Assembly (NCBI GenBank): GCA_036346405.1
Contig: CM070546.1
Span: 100,570,826 to 100,634,825, forward strand
Length of the DNA stretch: 64,000 nucleotides
Reading direction: 5' to 3'
From: Phyllostachys edulis
Taxonomy: Eukaryota > Streptophyta > Magnoliopsida > Poales > Poaceae
Positions 32,751 through 44,559 of this stretch are shown one piece after another. Below the pieces are notes generated by a model. It was given only the letters and a program-made list of their open reading frames with translations, was not told where the DNA came from and did not search any database. Each line of letters opens with the position of its first letter. Position 1 is the stretch's first letter. The translations under genes and the position numbers were made by a program.

Positions 32751-32888
32751 ACTATTTTCGTTTCTTTCTTTCTTTTACTTTCGTTTCTTTTTTCTTTCTC
32801 TTGTTTGTGTAAACTTTTATTTGTCAACCATTGTAATATAATGATCATAAGGTAGAGATTTTTCTACCTTCTTACGTCAAAAAAAAAA
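32751..32888 (+). other. LINE 3' UTR and poly(A)
   Basis: T/C-rich stretch, then the poly(A) at 32879-32888. Confidence 0.8.
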
Positions 32889-33035
32889 CAGCCATCTCAG
32901 TAGGTAAGCACAAACAAGCCGCTTGTTTTTTTTCCCACATGTCCTTGAGAAAGTAAATACTAGTACACAACGCATGATTGACTGATCAGTGATCACCTAA
33001 TTTGATTGATGTCATTCATTTTCTCCCTCGTGCAG

Positions 33036-33204
33036 TTGCTCCGATCTGCTACGCGCACCTCGCGGCGGAGTAGTTCATCAAGCTGGAGGACATGTCGGAG
33101 ACGTCGTCCAGCCACGGCGCCCATACGTCGGCCGGCGGCGGCCCCCGGTGCCGGAGCTGCCTCGCCTGCACAGGAACGTCAGGTCCTCGATGTTCTGCTG
33201 CTGG
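33036..33204 (+). pseudogene. AGO4-like exon E (last exon)
   Basis: Acceptor TCGTGCAG. Encodes VAPICYAHLAA, then a TAG at 33071-33073, SETSSSHG, a frameshift in the C-rich run near 33135, and the terminal SSMF. The expected stop has become TGG at 33202-33204. Confidence 0.9.
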
Positions 33205-35158
33205 CGCGTGCGGTTGCTCGTCGTTGGGTGGAAGAACCGTGGAAGTGACCGAACCTTTGCGCTGAATGCTCCGTTAATAAGTAGATATCATCGTCAACCT
33301 GAACTCTCAAGGCGGCATCACTGCATCGTTGAACCTAAGAATGTGATGAATTATGATGCTTTCTGAAATCTCTTGTGATGTTCATGCCTGAAAACAAAAC
33401 TGATTCATGCTTCTAACTTCGATGGATCTCTAATCAAACAAACATTGCTTGACTGCTCGGCCTGCCCCAGTTGGGCCAGCCCAATTGCTGCTGGTAACCA
33501 ACACTCCTCTCGAAATGCTATAAGCCACTTTACAAGGAGAAGAAGCAGCCTCTCAAAATCAAGGAGAAGAAATCCAAGTTCAAATAAGGAGAAGAATTCT
33601 TTGAGCATGTAACCACGGGTTCACGCTACAGTAGCAGTACTAGCACCATCTAAGGTTTAGGAATACAGCTTCATTGTTGTTTCCAAGAAAGCACAGAGAC
33701 ACATGCTGTATTTCTCGTGGCCCTCGTCTCCTGTCCGGGAACTGCAAGATTTGGTTGGGGCTTGTCAACTCAAGACTCGAAGACCGTGCATGTACACAGG
33801 TTGAGAGGTGGATTGCCACAGAAAAGAGATGTTTTCGAGTAGTAAACTGCACTAGTCGTTTCCCGGTCACACGAGAGGTCTCACGATCCGCGCTCCAATC
33901 GGCCGAGGCGTTCTCGAGCGTGAGCGCCATCAACACCACACAACGTCGCATCTGCATAGCAACGGTGAACAATGCAGAGGTCGGGGGCTCGGGCCGCTCG
34001 CTGAGCTATTCTAATTTGGCGCTGCAGTTACCGAAATGGCTAGCTGCATAGTGGAATACATAATCTGAGGACTACCAATTGATTGGTTTCGGCCGTCCAT
34101 TCAAAAAAAATCAATACAAAGCGTGCGAAGTATACATGTCAATTCCTCGTTCGAGGCCAATTTCGATTGCAGCGAGAGAGAACTAAGAAATTCAGTCCTT
34201 ACAAAACTAATGAAAGGTATCAGAAAAGAAAGAATCCAAAGCTCCATGCATGGCATACTTCTGCTACTCCATATTATTATGTTTACTTGTTTGGTGGTAG
34301 TAGCACTACCATCTACCATCTCTTCCACAATGTTCAGAGTTTTGGTTGTACTGCCTCCTCCACTATACTATTATCCTAACATGCTCAGAGCCTTGGTCGC
34401 ACGCTCTGCCTAGTTAAACAAATTGTTAGTTATGGAAGTTTGGGAGTCCTTGGAAATGCAATTATTGGTGTTTAGTGGGGCAGGTAGGGGGTTAAGAAAA
34501 TACTACACTGGTACCAGCTCTGGTAGGGCTTTAGCTAACTGTGCATGACAGGCAACCTTGGACCCCATAAATTAAGAGATACAGTGTAAATAAACTAACT
34601 AACTATGGGAATTACGGGATGCATAAACGATACAAGTGCATGTAAGACCAGATGGGCTCTGGTTTCATGGTTCCTGGACCACATCATGTAGATTCTCCCT
34701 GCAGTTTTAGTTTTCACATGGTGTGCACATTCTTCCGTTAGTTAGGCTAATTGACTAGTGATCTGATCTGATCTATCTTGTACTCTTCCCGTGGTCTTTC
34801 CATTGTTTGCATGCGCTATTTGGCACTAGCTAGGAGCACGTTAAGTCCACTGTATCTATTCCGCCTCTGCATTCAGTTTGTAGAATAATGGCGCTATATG
34901 TACAGTACAGGTAACCTGACACCAGCGAGACATCCGTTCAAAACTGAAATTTGAGACAGTAGAAATCCAATGAAGCACTATTGATGGTTCGCATCAAGCG
35001 CACGCACCCATTCTGATTAGTCCTCGAAATTATTGCGGTTAAGTTCCACCATACCATTGGGTCGGCGTTACTCGGGTTCAAGTGGGGAAATCCAAGCGAA
35101 ACAGCCAGATAAGTTTAAGAACATCCTGTACAATTCGATATTATGCTTAGTTTTCTGA
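33205..35158. other. unassigned (AGO4-like 3' flank)
   Basis: The first 200 bp may be the old 3' UTR. Two overlapping frames at 33640-34051 on opposite strands have no recognisable domain. I see no gene here. Confidence 0.5.
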
Positions 35159-36021
35159 GGGCACTCCCATTGGTTTGATACTAGAGGAGGGATAGTGGTT
35201 TGGTGGGATTTTAGAAACAACTAGCCCAACAGTTTAAAACTAAGCATTGATAATTAGAGGGCCCCACATTATTGCATGGATGTCTCGTCTCTGGGGAGAG
35301 GGATACTCAAAAAATAGTATTAAATCCTTCTTATCAAGCTTATCAATTCCATTCTAATACTGCCAGAATAGCCGGAACATGTTATATCGGCACCCAAAAC
35401 AGCACACAGTAGCCTCAATCCAGTACCGCCCTCAATATCGGTCAATACCGGCCATTCCGATCTATTCCGGTCATTCCGGTACCAGACATAATTGATGTAA
35501 CCACTCTTTTGAATCAGCTCGGAAGGCCCAGTCCAATACTACTTCATCGGTATGTGAAAGTATGTTAGACTAGTATGCTAGACTATGGTAAAGTGTATGA
35601 TGTTACAAACTCATGTTGTATTATTTAACTATGTACGACCTTTGTATTTATAAAGTTATTGAACTATGTGTTATTTTTATTCTATGGTTATGTATTTGAA
35701 GTGGGATTCTAAGTGAGATTATGTGTGCATATAATTACATGTATATTTATGAATAAATATAAATTATTCTATTAAAATCCGGAATAGTACACCTGAATAG
35801 ACCGGTACCGACGCATTCATACCAAGAGATAAACCGAAATAGCATCCGGAATGGAATTAACAACTATGCTTTAGATGCACCATTTGCTACTACTATTATT
35901 TTGGTTTTCTAAAAATATTTGATACTTGTATGAGTACCAAGCTCATTATCTCTCTTCCACCTCGTCAAAACTCAATGTGACATAGCTATAGTATCAGCGC
36001 AAATAGCTGTTGGGAGTGCCC
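35159..36021. mobile_element. Harbinger-like MITE carrying a nested hAT-like MITE
   Basis: Inverted ends GGGCACTCCCA at 35159 and TGGGAGTGCCC at 36021, flanked by TGA and TTA (possible decayed three-base duplication). Without the nested element it is about 330 bp. No coding capacity. Confidence 0.55.
35335..35868. mobile_element. hAT-like MITE, copy 1
   Basis: Starts CAAGCTTATCAATTCCATTC and ends with its imperfect inverse (GAATGGAATTAACAACTATG). It matches copy 2 at 45708-46226 over its full length. The interior is AT-rich with ACCGG-rich ends. Confidence 0.75.
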
Positions 36022-36953
36022 TTAAGATCTACACACATACATATATGATCCATAATTTACCCGGGCACTTGCACGCATGCTACTAGCTAGCAAACCAAAA
36101 GCGTGCTCACGGCGGCCGGCCGGCCGGCCGGTGATCATCGATCTTGTTCTGTCGCTCACCTGCTAACCTAGCTATCTCCAGTGGTGTGCTGCCACGACAC
36201 TAGCACTAGTTTAGCCTTTAACTAGCTCACCTGCACCGACTACCACCATCTCTGACCGGCCGGATCACGCATACTAACTTCACGATATATATCGAGGAAA
36301 ACTAGCTAACCAAAATAATGTCATTTCAGATACGGTGTGGTCTGCAGAACACAACTTTAATTAAATTTTTTGATTATAATAATCTATAAAACCTAATAAA
36401 ATTATACTTTTATAAATTTTCTTTTCAAGATAAATCTATACGTACCATATTCACGATATCGATAGCCAGAGTCCAGAAAATTTGACGGCACTTACTCTAA
36501 AACGACGAAGGAGCAGTTCGCGGACAAACGAAGAAACAAGCTAAAAGGCGTTTGTTTGCGCGCGCCTAATTCTTTTTCTGTCGGGACCGCCAACCCCGGC
36601 GCAAGCTTCCAAGGTTCACAATCTCGCTCCTAATGCGACGAGCTAGGCGCTACTAGTACATGAATCAACACGAGAGAGGCAAACTATTATTTTTTTGGGT
36701 TCGAAGCAGAGTGAGGTCTACTGGTGTCTGTAGAGCAGCATGGACGCTGGTGTGACCCGCGTTGAAATGTCGGGTGCCACTATGTATGTATCGCCCGGTA
36801 CATACGCGGGAGATCATGCGAATCCACTGTCACTCTCGTTGTAGAAGAAGAAACGTCCACTCTAACCCAAGTGAAAGGAACGCATATTCAATCCTCTCAA
36901 AACAAAACGTGCAGTTCAAAGTTCAAACTTGCTGACAGCACATTCTCTTGGTG
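36022..36953. other. unassigned
   Basis: No gene seen. A (CCGG)n palindrome lies at about 36113-36132. Confidence 0.5.
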
Positions 36954-38234
36954 CGTAGTGCCAGAGGTGGCCAGCAATAGAGTAAGACTGGACGGCCGCC
37001 AAAGGTCCAGCGCCGACGACCCCCCCCCCCCTCCGTCCCGGGCACCGGCCACTGCAGTCTGCAAGAGGTGAGGTCCAGCTGTCCAGAGGAGGAGGCTGTG
37101 TCCAGAGACCAGAGGAGGAGGCTACAACCCAAAGCGCCTACAGCCCACGTCCGGTCCAGCTAAACTCATGTGCATCTTATATTCTCATTACCTCTCCCCG
37201 GTTCCCCAAATCCCAAATCTACAACCCTACTGCTAGGCGTGGCGCGCAGGCAAAGACCATGGGGAGGAGCGAGCCTTGGCTGGGGGCGGCGGCCGGCCGG
37301 AGTGGTCTTGGGAGGAGGCCTTGGCGCCAGATCGGGGAGGAGCCAGGCGGCAGGCGGCAGACCACGGGAGGAGGAGTCTGCGCCGGGCCGCCACGATCGG
37401 GGAGCCCAGAGGCGGCAGGGAGGGGAGGAGGTCAGGAAAAGCCGACCCGTGAGTGAGGAGGTCAGGAGGTGAGCTGGTCTGGTGAATAGAGAGCCGTGAG
37501 TGAGGAGGTCAGGATGTGAATTTGATTATTTGAGAAAATAGAAATTAAAGATGGCTCCTTCTAAGTCTAAAGAAAAGGGTAAGAATTGGATTGTGAATGC
37601 TGAATGATGAATACTGTGAATTTATGATGTGTCATGTGTAATACTCATAGTGATTATAATTTATAAATGATTATTGATGAATGAATATGATGATTTGTGA
37701 ATTTGATAGTGTCATCGTGCTTTGAATTTGCTAGATTTGAAGAGCTATTTTACCATTACGTCGTCAAGTAGGTCGACCCCAAGAACCGGTGCAAGCAGGA
37801 ATGTTGTGGTAGCTACAGAAGAGCAAGTACTACCGGAGATTGAAATTGCCTCGGCCTCATAGACGTAATTAGTACTTTAATAGTATGTCTTTCTGTTTGT
37901 TATGTTCAATAATTTTTTATGATCTATGATGGATTAATCTGAATACTCACCATCCATCTATTTTTGACAGGTTGTTACTACTAATTTAATAATTTGGTAT
38001 TTTAGTGGCAAATTGTTCTGTAAACTTCATTGATGAGGTACATTTTCTACATTTGTTCTGTCTTTGTATGTTCACATTATGCGGATTGTAATTTTGATAT
38101 CTATTTAGTGTCATATGCTCTATTGAAAGTGATTGCAACATGTATTATGTATGACTTGTTTTGTTATCGGATCATAGTATTAGTTCATTCCGCCCAACCT
38201 AAATTTTAATTTTGGGTCCGCCACTACATAGTGC
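36954..38234. mobile_element. non-autonomous hAT element with TSD
   Basis: The element itself is 36962-38226. It is flanked by CGTAGTGC (36954-36961) and CATAGTGC (38227-38234), identical but for one CpG-type change, as expected for 8-bp hAT duplications. Inverted ends: CAGAGGTGGCC against TAGTGGCGGACC. The left half is GC-rich; the right half is AT-rich. A small spliced-looking segment at about 37735-37861 (acceptor TTGCTAG) gives a frame of 42 residues rich in Ser/Thr and ending TAG. No transposase core. Confidence 0.7.
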
Positions 38235-38549
38235 GACACATGGCAGAAAGAGATGATACAATATGAAAAGATTTACTAATGGTGATGTAAAGTAGAATCA
38301 CGATAAGATTACTTAACCGGTAAGATTACTTGGTTAAGGTCAAATTTAATCTCTTCTTTTATATAGACCAATCGCACGCGTATGATTTTTTTTTCTTCTG
38401 GGATTTGCTGAGCCTGAGACGTCGTACGAGTCCAATCCCACGTGCGCGCAAAAGCTGCCGCGCTCGCTCGCCACGGCATGGCCGCCCCTTCCCGTTCTGT
38501 CAGGCGCGGATCTCCAAGCACCACTACTCTCTTTTCCTATACACACGCA

Positions 38550-38573
38550 AAGAGAGAGAGAGAGAGAGAGAGA
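38550..38573. repeat. (GA)n microsatellite
   Basis: About twelve GA units. Confidence 0.95.
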
Positions 38574-39592
38574 TGGATCGTGCCTAATTCATGTGGATAA
38601 TTCTAGGGCAGGTGACTAGTGTCGAACTGGAAAAATCGCTAGACCCGAAGGTTTAGCGCGTGTACTCTGTTTGCACCGACTTTTTTTTCCTCATTTAGTA
38701 CGTTTATTAAGCGAAATATCCTCTAAAAACGAAATAATGAAAATGACATGTCTTCTACGCGAAATCGGCACGGCAGATGACCTACCGCGAATGAGATTAG
38801 CGACAGATAACCTGCTACAATTTGGGTGCGGCATTTTCACGTGGCAGGAGTAGTATCATTTTTTTTCATTTCGCTTTTGAGGTAAAGCTAAATGAGAAAA
38901 AAAAAACTCGTTTTGCAACTAGTGTTCGCAGGGTAATTAATACATTCAGCCGTCAGCAATTTTTTTGACACGTTCAAGAAAAAAGAAGCATCAAGCAAAA
39001 ATAACCCGACCAGCTTCATTAGCGAGCCTAAATGTGCTGCCTGTAAGATAGCCGGTACAACATGACCTCAATTAGAGGTGGATATCGGGGTAGGAAGTCG
39101 TTTTACTAAGTTTTTTTTTAAAATTGACACAGTTTAATTTAATATTATTTTATTTATAGTTTAAAAGTATTTTTAGAACCGAGCTAACGAGCTGAGCCGA
39201 GCCAGAGTAAAATCTAATAACTCATTTTAATGTTTACCAAATAACAAATTTAATTAAAGCAATTTTGAATCGAGCCAACGAACCCTACTAATAATTTTTT
39301 TCCACCCCTAACCTCAATTCTGACATCTCCACATTGGGAAAACAAGGTGATTTTTTTTCTTTTTAAATGTGGTGTATTCCTATTATATCGCAGAAGGCCG
39401 GGGGCTAATACGCAACTTGATTACCCAGATGGGTGAGATTTGACAGATTAATCGCCCGCCTAATACTCCAAGAGGGACGTTCACACACTGTTCCTAAGCA
39501 GAAACATGGCGTCGTCGCTGTCGGCTTAACGCTAGACGGCAAGAGCGAAGCGAACAATCCCTGTCGCCAAGTGGCCATGCGTGCATGCGTTC
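38574..39592. other. unassigned
   Basis: No gene seen. GAGCTNACGAGC-type words at 39180-39290 recall ends of other grass transposons but could not be paired. Confidence 0.5.
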
Positions 39593-40093
39593 ACCGATGC
39601 TAGTATTTGGCTAATCTAATGTGTTTTCATCGTGTATTTACAGATCTAATCGTGATAAAATCGTATTTGTAAAAATATCACCGTTGACGTACGGTCACCG
39701 TACGTCAACGACTCCTGCGCCGACACATGACGTTAGCGCACGATCGTGCGCCAACGCCCCTCACGCCGCCACGTGTTGCCACATAAAATGAGTCCCGCTG
39801 CATAAAATGAATTGGAGTAGACACGTGGCGGCGCACGGTCACCGTGCGCCAACGTCCCTCACGCCGCCACGTGTCGCCGCATAAAATGAGTTCTGCTGCA
39901 TAAAATGAATTGGAGTGGACATGTGGCGGCGCCGGTCATCGTGCGCCAACGCCACGTGTCGGCGTGGGAGTCGTTGACACACGGTTACCGTGTCCTAGCG
40001 GTGATATTTTTATAAATATGATTTTATCATAATTAGATCTGTAAATACGCAATAAAAATACGCCAGATTAGCCAAAAAGTCGACCGATGCTAG
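39593..40093. mobile_element. Mutator-like foldback MITE with 11-bp TSD
   Basis: The element is 39604-40082, flanked on both sides by ACCGATGCTAG. The inverted ends are long, about 75 bp: TTTGGCTAATCT...AATATCACCG at the left, its inverse at the right. The core is 2 to 3 tandem units of about 113 bp, each with a GC-rich palindrome and CACGTGTCG/ACACGTGGC pairs. No coding region. Confidence 0.85.
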
Positions 40094-40979
40094 CTCGCTC
40101 AATTCACCTCCCAGCTAATCCTCTCATGCACCCAGCCAGCCACCCAGGGACGACACGAGACGAAGCTGCTGAGAAATCAAGCCCCCACGCTGACCGTACA
40201 ACTAGATTAGTAATCCTGCTGTACTGTGTATACCCGCTTAATTTAATTAAGGAGATGTTTCATGGATGCTACACTTTTTTCTCCCTTTTTTTTTACCAAA
40301 GTGCGTAACAAACTAGGACTCTCCATCCTTAGCGTAAGTCATTTTATAATATGTGCCGATCAAATATTTTTCGTTTTGACCATCAATATATAATTAACTA
40401 CTAATATTAACAATATGGAATTGGTATAACTAGATCTACCGTGAAATATATTTTTCTAATGTACAACAACTTTTATTTAAAATATCATGTTTTTATAGAA
40501 AATGGTGGTTAAAGTGTCACCTTAAATACCTTATCAATACCCAAAACATATTATATTTGGAATCCGAGAAAGTAGTTTTTATGGTAGCCAAATCTGCCGC
40601 CATACCAGTGGCAAGTTTTAGCCAGAAAATGAGCCCACCGTAGTTGGTCTGTGGCTGACAAAGCGTGGCGGTTAAATCATCGACAGTAGTCTGATAAAAC
40701 TTGTTTCACCTGTGTGGCGAAATTTTCCAGAGTAATGCAAGACGAAACAAACTTGTGCTCTTCCCGTTTAGATCTTCCCCGGTCGTCTTGTAATTAATTA
40801 AGATCTTCTTGTGTCCCATTAAAAAAAGGTATTTCTACACGCTGCATCAGTGATGAGGACAGCAGGCAGGGTTTGTCGTGTGTATGACCGGCGTGTATTA
40901 ATGGATTAATTAACGCAGCAGGTGGCAATCTGCATCATGTGCACAATAGGACAGGATAATCCGAGGTTGATGTTGAGTG
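40094..40979. other. unassigned
   Basis: No gene seen. Confidence 0.5.
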
Positions 40980-41538
40980 GTTGCATTGGGAGGGTGCTAT
41001 CCTGTCTTACGCGCTACCTACGCATCAACTATGTATAAGAGTTCTAAAAATTTTCAAAAAAAGGATGTTTATTCGTAGGGTGACTAAAATATTTTGAAGT
41101 ATAAGTTATCTTTATTATCCATTGATTTATATGTAATCATATGATACACTAATCTCTACAAAAATCCAATAATCACAATAAGTGATTTAAACTTAAAAAA
41201 TTTCATACGACTTAAAAATAGCAAGACTGTTCAAAAAATTAGGAGATGTAGGGAAGGACATATTCTATAACCACGTAAAAGTAAAAGATCAAAATCGATC
41301 GCATTTGGAAAATATGAAAATGAATAGCGTTGAACAGTGAAAAATTGTTATTCATGATTTTGTCTTTGTCATACGTCTCCAATGCAATTCAGTTTGATCA
41401 TGAAATTTTACATGCATGTAGAATATGTCCTCCCCTATATCTCTATTTTTTAGAACTTTTTAAAAAAATTATACATAGGTAATACAAAGGTAAACCGTGG
41501 AAGGGGTGGCACAGTATATTTCCTCTTGTTGCATTGGG
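40980..41538. mobile_element. second Mutator-like MITE with 11-bp TSD
   Basis: GTTGCATTGGG at 40980-40990 and 41528-41538 bounds an AT-rich element of 537 bp. Imperfect inverted ends share CTATGTATAA and AGTTCTAAAAA words (about 41018-41060 and 41445-41500). Confidence 0.65.
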
Positions 41539-44500
41539 CGTACTAGAGAATTGACCGCTATATCGACTGTACATATGTAGCTTAGCTTGTTCAGCAATGG
41601 CTGCCCCGCGAATGTATATGTAACAGTGCCCTGTCTACTGATCGATCTCCTTAAATTAATCGGCTCATAAGTACAGTGAAATGGACCCTACATACCCACC
41701 TCGCATTCGATCGATCCTTTGCACTACATGCAGCACTAATGTATCTTGCCCATCAAAATATATCGAGCGGGCTAGTCTATTTTTGTCTCTTCCTTTCCGT
41801 AAAATTTTTAGAGTACGAGATGGACACACACCCAACGTATATCATGTTTACGCCACCACACACGTGTACATGTAGACGTTGAAAAATTTGTGGAGGTACC
41901 AAGGTCTCACACGCTGAACACACGTGTGTATTCAATTTATTCGGATGAGCAACAGCGTCGAGTAGAACTCGAACGCTGGTGGGCTACAAGGACACACCAC
42001 GCTCCAGCCAACCAACCACTCGTCGGTTCTCCAGCATTTGGTTCTATATTTATCCCTCTGATTAAGGGAAAAAAACATCAAACACCTAAAGCAATCCTTG
42101 TGGAAATGGCATGTGAAGCCCGGGTCCACCTCTCAGCGAGCATCTTACTCGAAAAGTTCAGATGACCCCAGAATAGAGCGGAGCAGAGCCCTGTGCAACC
42201 ACCTATCCAACTTCACTAGTAAAAACACCGCTTTTAACATTGGCGCGCGTATGTGCAATTTACTAGTTCCTTGACAAAGGTAGCGTACAAGTAGCACGGG
42301 CCATTGAAGCTTCCCCTTTCCGTTGCTTTTCTTAGAGAGACGTGAAAGTGTATTTCTACCTCTCAAGGGGAGAGAATCTCTCCGTCCTGTTCGCCGTTCA
42401 ATTTGTCTGGTCGATATTCACGTTCAGCTACCTAGCTCCCTGTCCCTGTGGGGGGAAAGGCCATTATTCGCACATACGCGTTACGTTCATTTTCGCCCCA
42501 AAGGCACTTAATTGCGAGCTTGTTGCTGTTTACTACTCTCAGGCGCAAGCACGCACGCGCTCGTGCCTGTCTCGGCGTACATGCCATAAGCCGACAGGAA
42601 ATGGATCGTCTGCCTCGAAAAACAAAATGCCCAGACGCTACAGTATTTTGCATTGGAGGTTTGTTAGCTTACTTTGCATTCGAGGCGTGTTTCCACCGGT
42701 GGCCGGAGAGCCAGAGCCAACGCTCCATATCATCTGCTACAGTCTCCAGCTACAGTGCCAGCCCAGATTGATACAGTGTTCAGATATTGCTTCTGGAGTA
42801 GCGATTGCACCCGTGTCTTTTGCTTTTTGGATTCAATAGCTTAGATGCGTAATGCACAGTACTGTAGCGCGTGCATTTTGTTCTTTTTCTGCAGAGGACT
42901 CGTTTCCGATGCTAATGCTGCATGCCACACGTACGCATCACATCACACAGGCTAGTGGAGACATTTCCGGCCAGACTGCCTGATCGATCTGCCTGCCTGC
43001 CTGCCTAGCTCGATCGACTACAGCACGGTACAGTACAGTCAGTCGGATCGCCGTCCAATCAACCGGCAGTGACGGCGACATATATATATATATACACTCT
43101 CTGCCGTTAGGTTACCTGCATCTGTACATTAGGTTAATTTATCGCAAGCGTCGCCAAATTTCTCTAGCCACTATATATTCACGAGCAAATTGTGCGGCTT
43201 AATTGTAGTTGACGAGACGGCGACGCTGAGACCTGCGTGCTTCATCGGGACGGTGCATGCACTGCGTACGCGCCGTCGTTTTCTTGGGCGGATCACATTT
43301 TGTATTTGTCGTGTACACACACACGCCGAAAAGAATCGACCCATCAGCTCATTCACTGTCGTTTTCGATCGTTAGAATTTTGGCGCGAAAACCCGTCGAT
43401 CGGGGTTACCGCTAGGGCCGGAGTAACTAGCGAGCCGAACCCTACCGTATAGGACAAGAAACTGGGAAATATGAGCAGCATTGTCCTTGGAAAATATGAG
43501 GAACGTTTGATTGGGGTTAAGACGTAACCAGGCTTGTTGCATCCGATCGAGGCATGCGGAGCAGCCAAAAGCGATGGTCGCTCTCCCGCCTTTCACCAGC
43601 CGATGATCCCCTCCCACTCCCAATCTCACCCACCGCCCGGCTTCCCCTGGCTACACCGTACGTCGCCGCCACTGAAAATATTAGGCTCTTAGCTATGAAA
43701 TAGTAAAGCTTTTGAATGGGATTTTGGAGCTTTCCGATCGTTGTTCTTCTCATTTGGTTGGTTTGGATAGAAAGGGACACTTGGGTTTTCGATGACTGTC
43801 GGTTGATGTCGTGAGCCTTTTGAACGAAATTTTCCAGGAATTTGGCTCCCGGCAGAGATGGCCCTCTGGTTCTCGAGTAATTCCTTCACAAGAGCCGGCT
43901 GCAGCGCCTTCGCTGATTAGCTTAGGAGGGAAATAAATTTTATGGGACCGGGTCTGGAAGTGTTATATAGCACCTAAGAGTTTGATTGGAGGCTTCAAGT
44001 GCATTCAGAGATCCGATGTCATAAAAAAAATTCCCAGTTTAGGAGGTCTTAGTTGTTGGCATGTACTTCTTTTTCCGGGTTGTCGTGTATGCAAACCTTT
44101 TCTTCTTAATGCAAAGACACACGAATCTTGTGCGTGTTCTCTAGAAAACTTTCAAGTGTTTTTGTTGTGCGTGTTCTCTAAAGAAAACTTTGAATTGTTT
44201 TCAGGAGCAGAATTTTGGGCACACGGAATTAAGTGCGTTCATTGAGGTTAGCTAGCTATGGGTGGAAGTGAATTGAACCCTACCGTATAGGATAAGAAAC
44301 TGAAATTTTGAACATCATGTGTTGAGGCCTGAGGCCGATCTAGCCGACGCGAAGCGAGGACGAAAGAAAGAAAAACATTCGAGTTGTAAACCTATTTCCA
44401 ACGCTCACCACTTTGCATGACAATTAATGGTGGTTTTCCACCTAGCAAAACTAGGATGAAACTTGGGCTCTCTTGTTCGCCCCACTGCGCAACTCCACCA

Positions 44501-44559
44501 TCGAGAACATATCTGTGCCATTCGCGTCGTCCTATATACATTGCTTGTCTTAAACCTGG
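41539..44559. other. unassigned, with short repeats
   Basis: No gene supported. Contains (TGCC)n at about 42989-43006, (TA)n at 43080-43094, and a word of about 25 bp (CCCTACCGTATAGGA...) at about 43440 and again at about 44277. A near-tandem repeat of about 43 bp with GTGCGTGTTCTCTA lies at 44128-44195. Confidence 0.5.

Larger units (their letters stand above)
30064..32888 (+). mobile_element. LINE (L1-type), 5' truncated
   Basis: 2.8 kb ending in a 10-A tail, beginning inside the linker before the reverse transcriptase. No endonuclease domain and no 5' UTR remain. It lies within exon D of the AGO4-like gene, in the same orientation. The flanks share at most one base (C), so there is no usual target-site duplication. 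Confidence 0.9.
30034..32903 (+). pseudogene. AGO4-like exon D, split by the LINE
   Basis: Left part 30034-30063 and right part 32889-32903. Removing the LINE restores one exon in frame, with donor GTAG|GTAAGC at 32904. It joins in phase to exon C and exon E. Confidence 0.85.
12089..33204 (+). pseudogene. Argonaute pseudogene, AGO4 clade (C-terminal PIWI exons)
   Basis: Five exons encode the C-terminal end of an Argonaute PIWI domain, ending in the SETSSSHG and ELPRLHRNVRSSMF motifs typical of the plant AGO4/6/16 group. In plants these proteins load 24-nt siRNAs in the nucleus and guide RNA-directed DNA methylation of transposons. Intron phases agree at every junction, so it comes from a true gene, not a processed copy. 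Damage: a TGA in exon A, a LINE in exon D, a TAG and a frameshift in exon E, and loss of the stop (TGG). Exon B to exon C is now one intron of over 17 kb, because it holds RLC-2 with RLG-1 inside. Upstream exons for the N, PAZ and MID domains are not found. It could be the 3' remnant of a gene or a duplicated fragment. Confidence 0.85.

Noticed and set aside
33640..34051. Overlapping frames on both strands after the AGO4-like gene
   Set aside because: No recognisable domain, no splice or promoter context, and equal openness on both strands.
38330..38587. Frame across the GA microsatellite
   Set aside because: Low-complexity translation created by the repeat.
41890..42839. Several frames of 60-165 residues
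   Set aside because: Overlap one another on both strands without domain, start context or repeat support.
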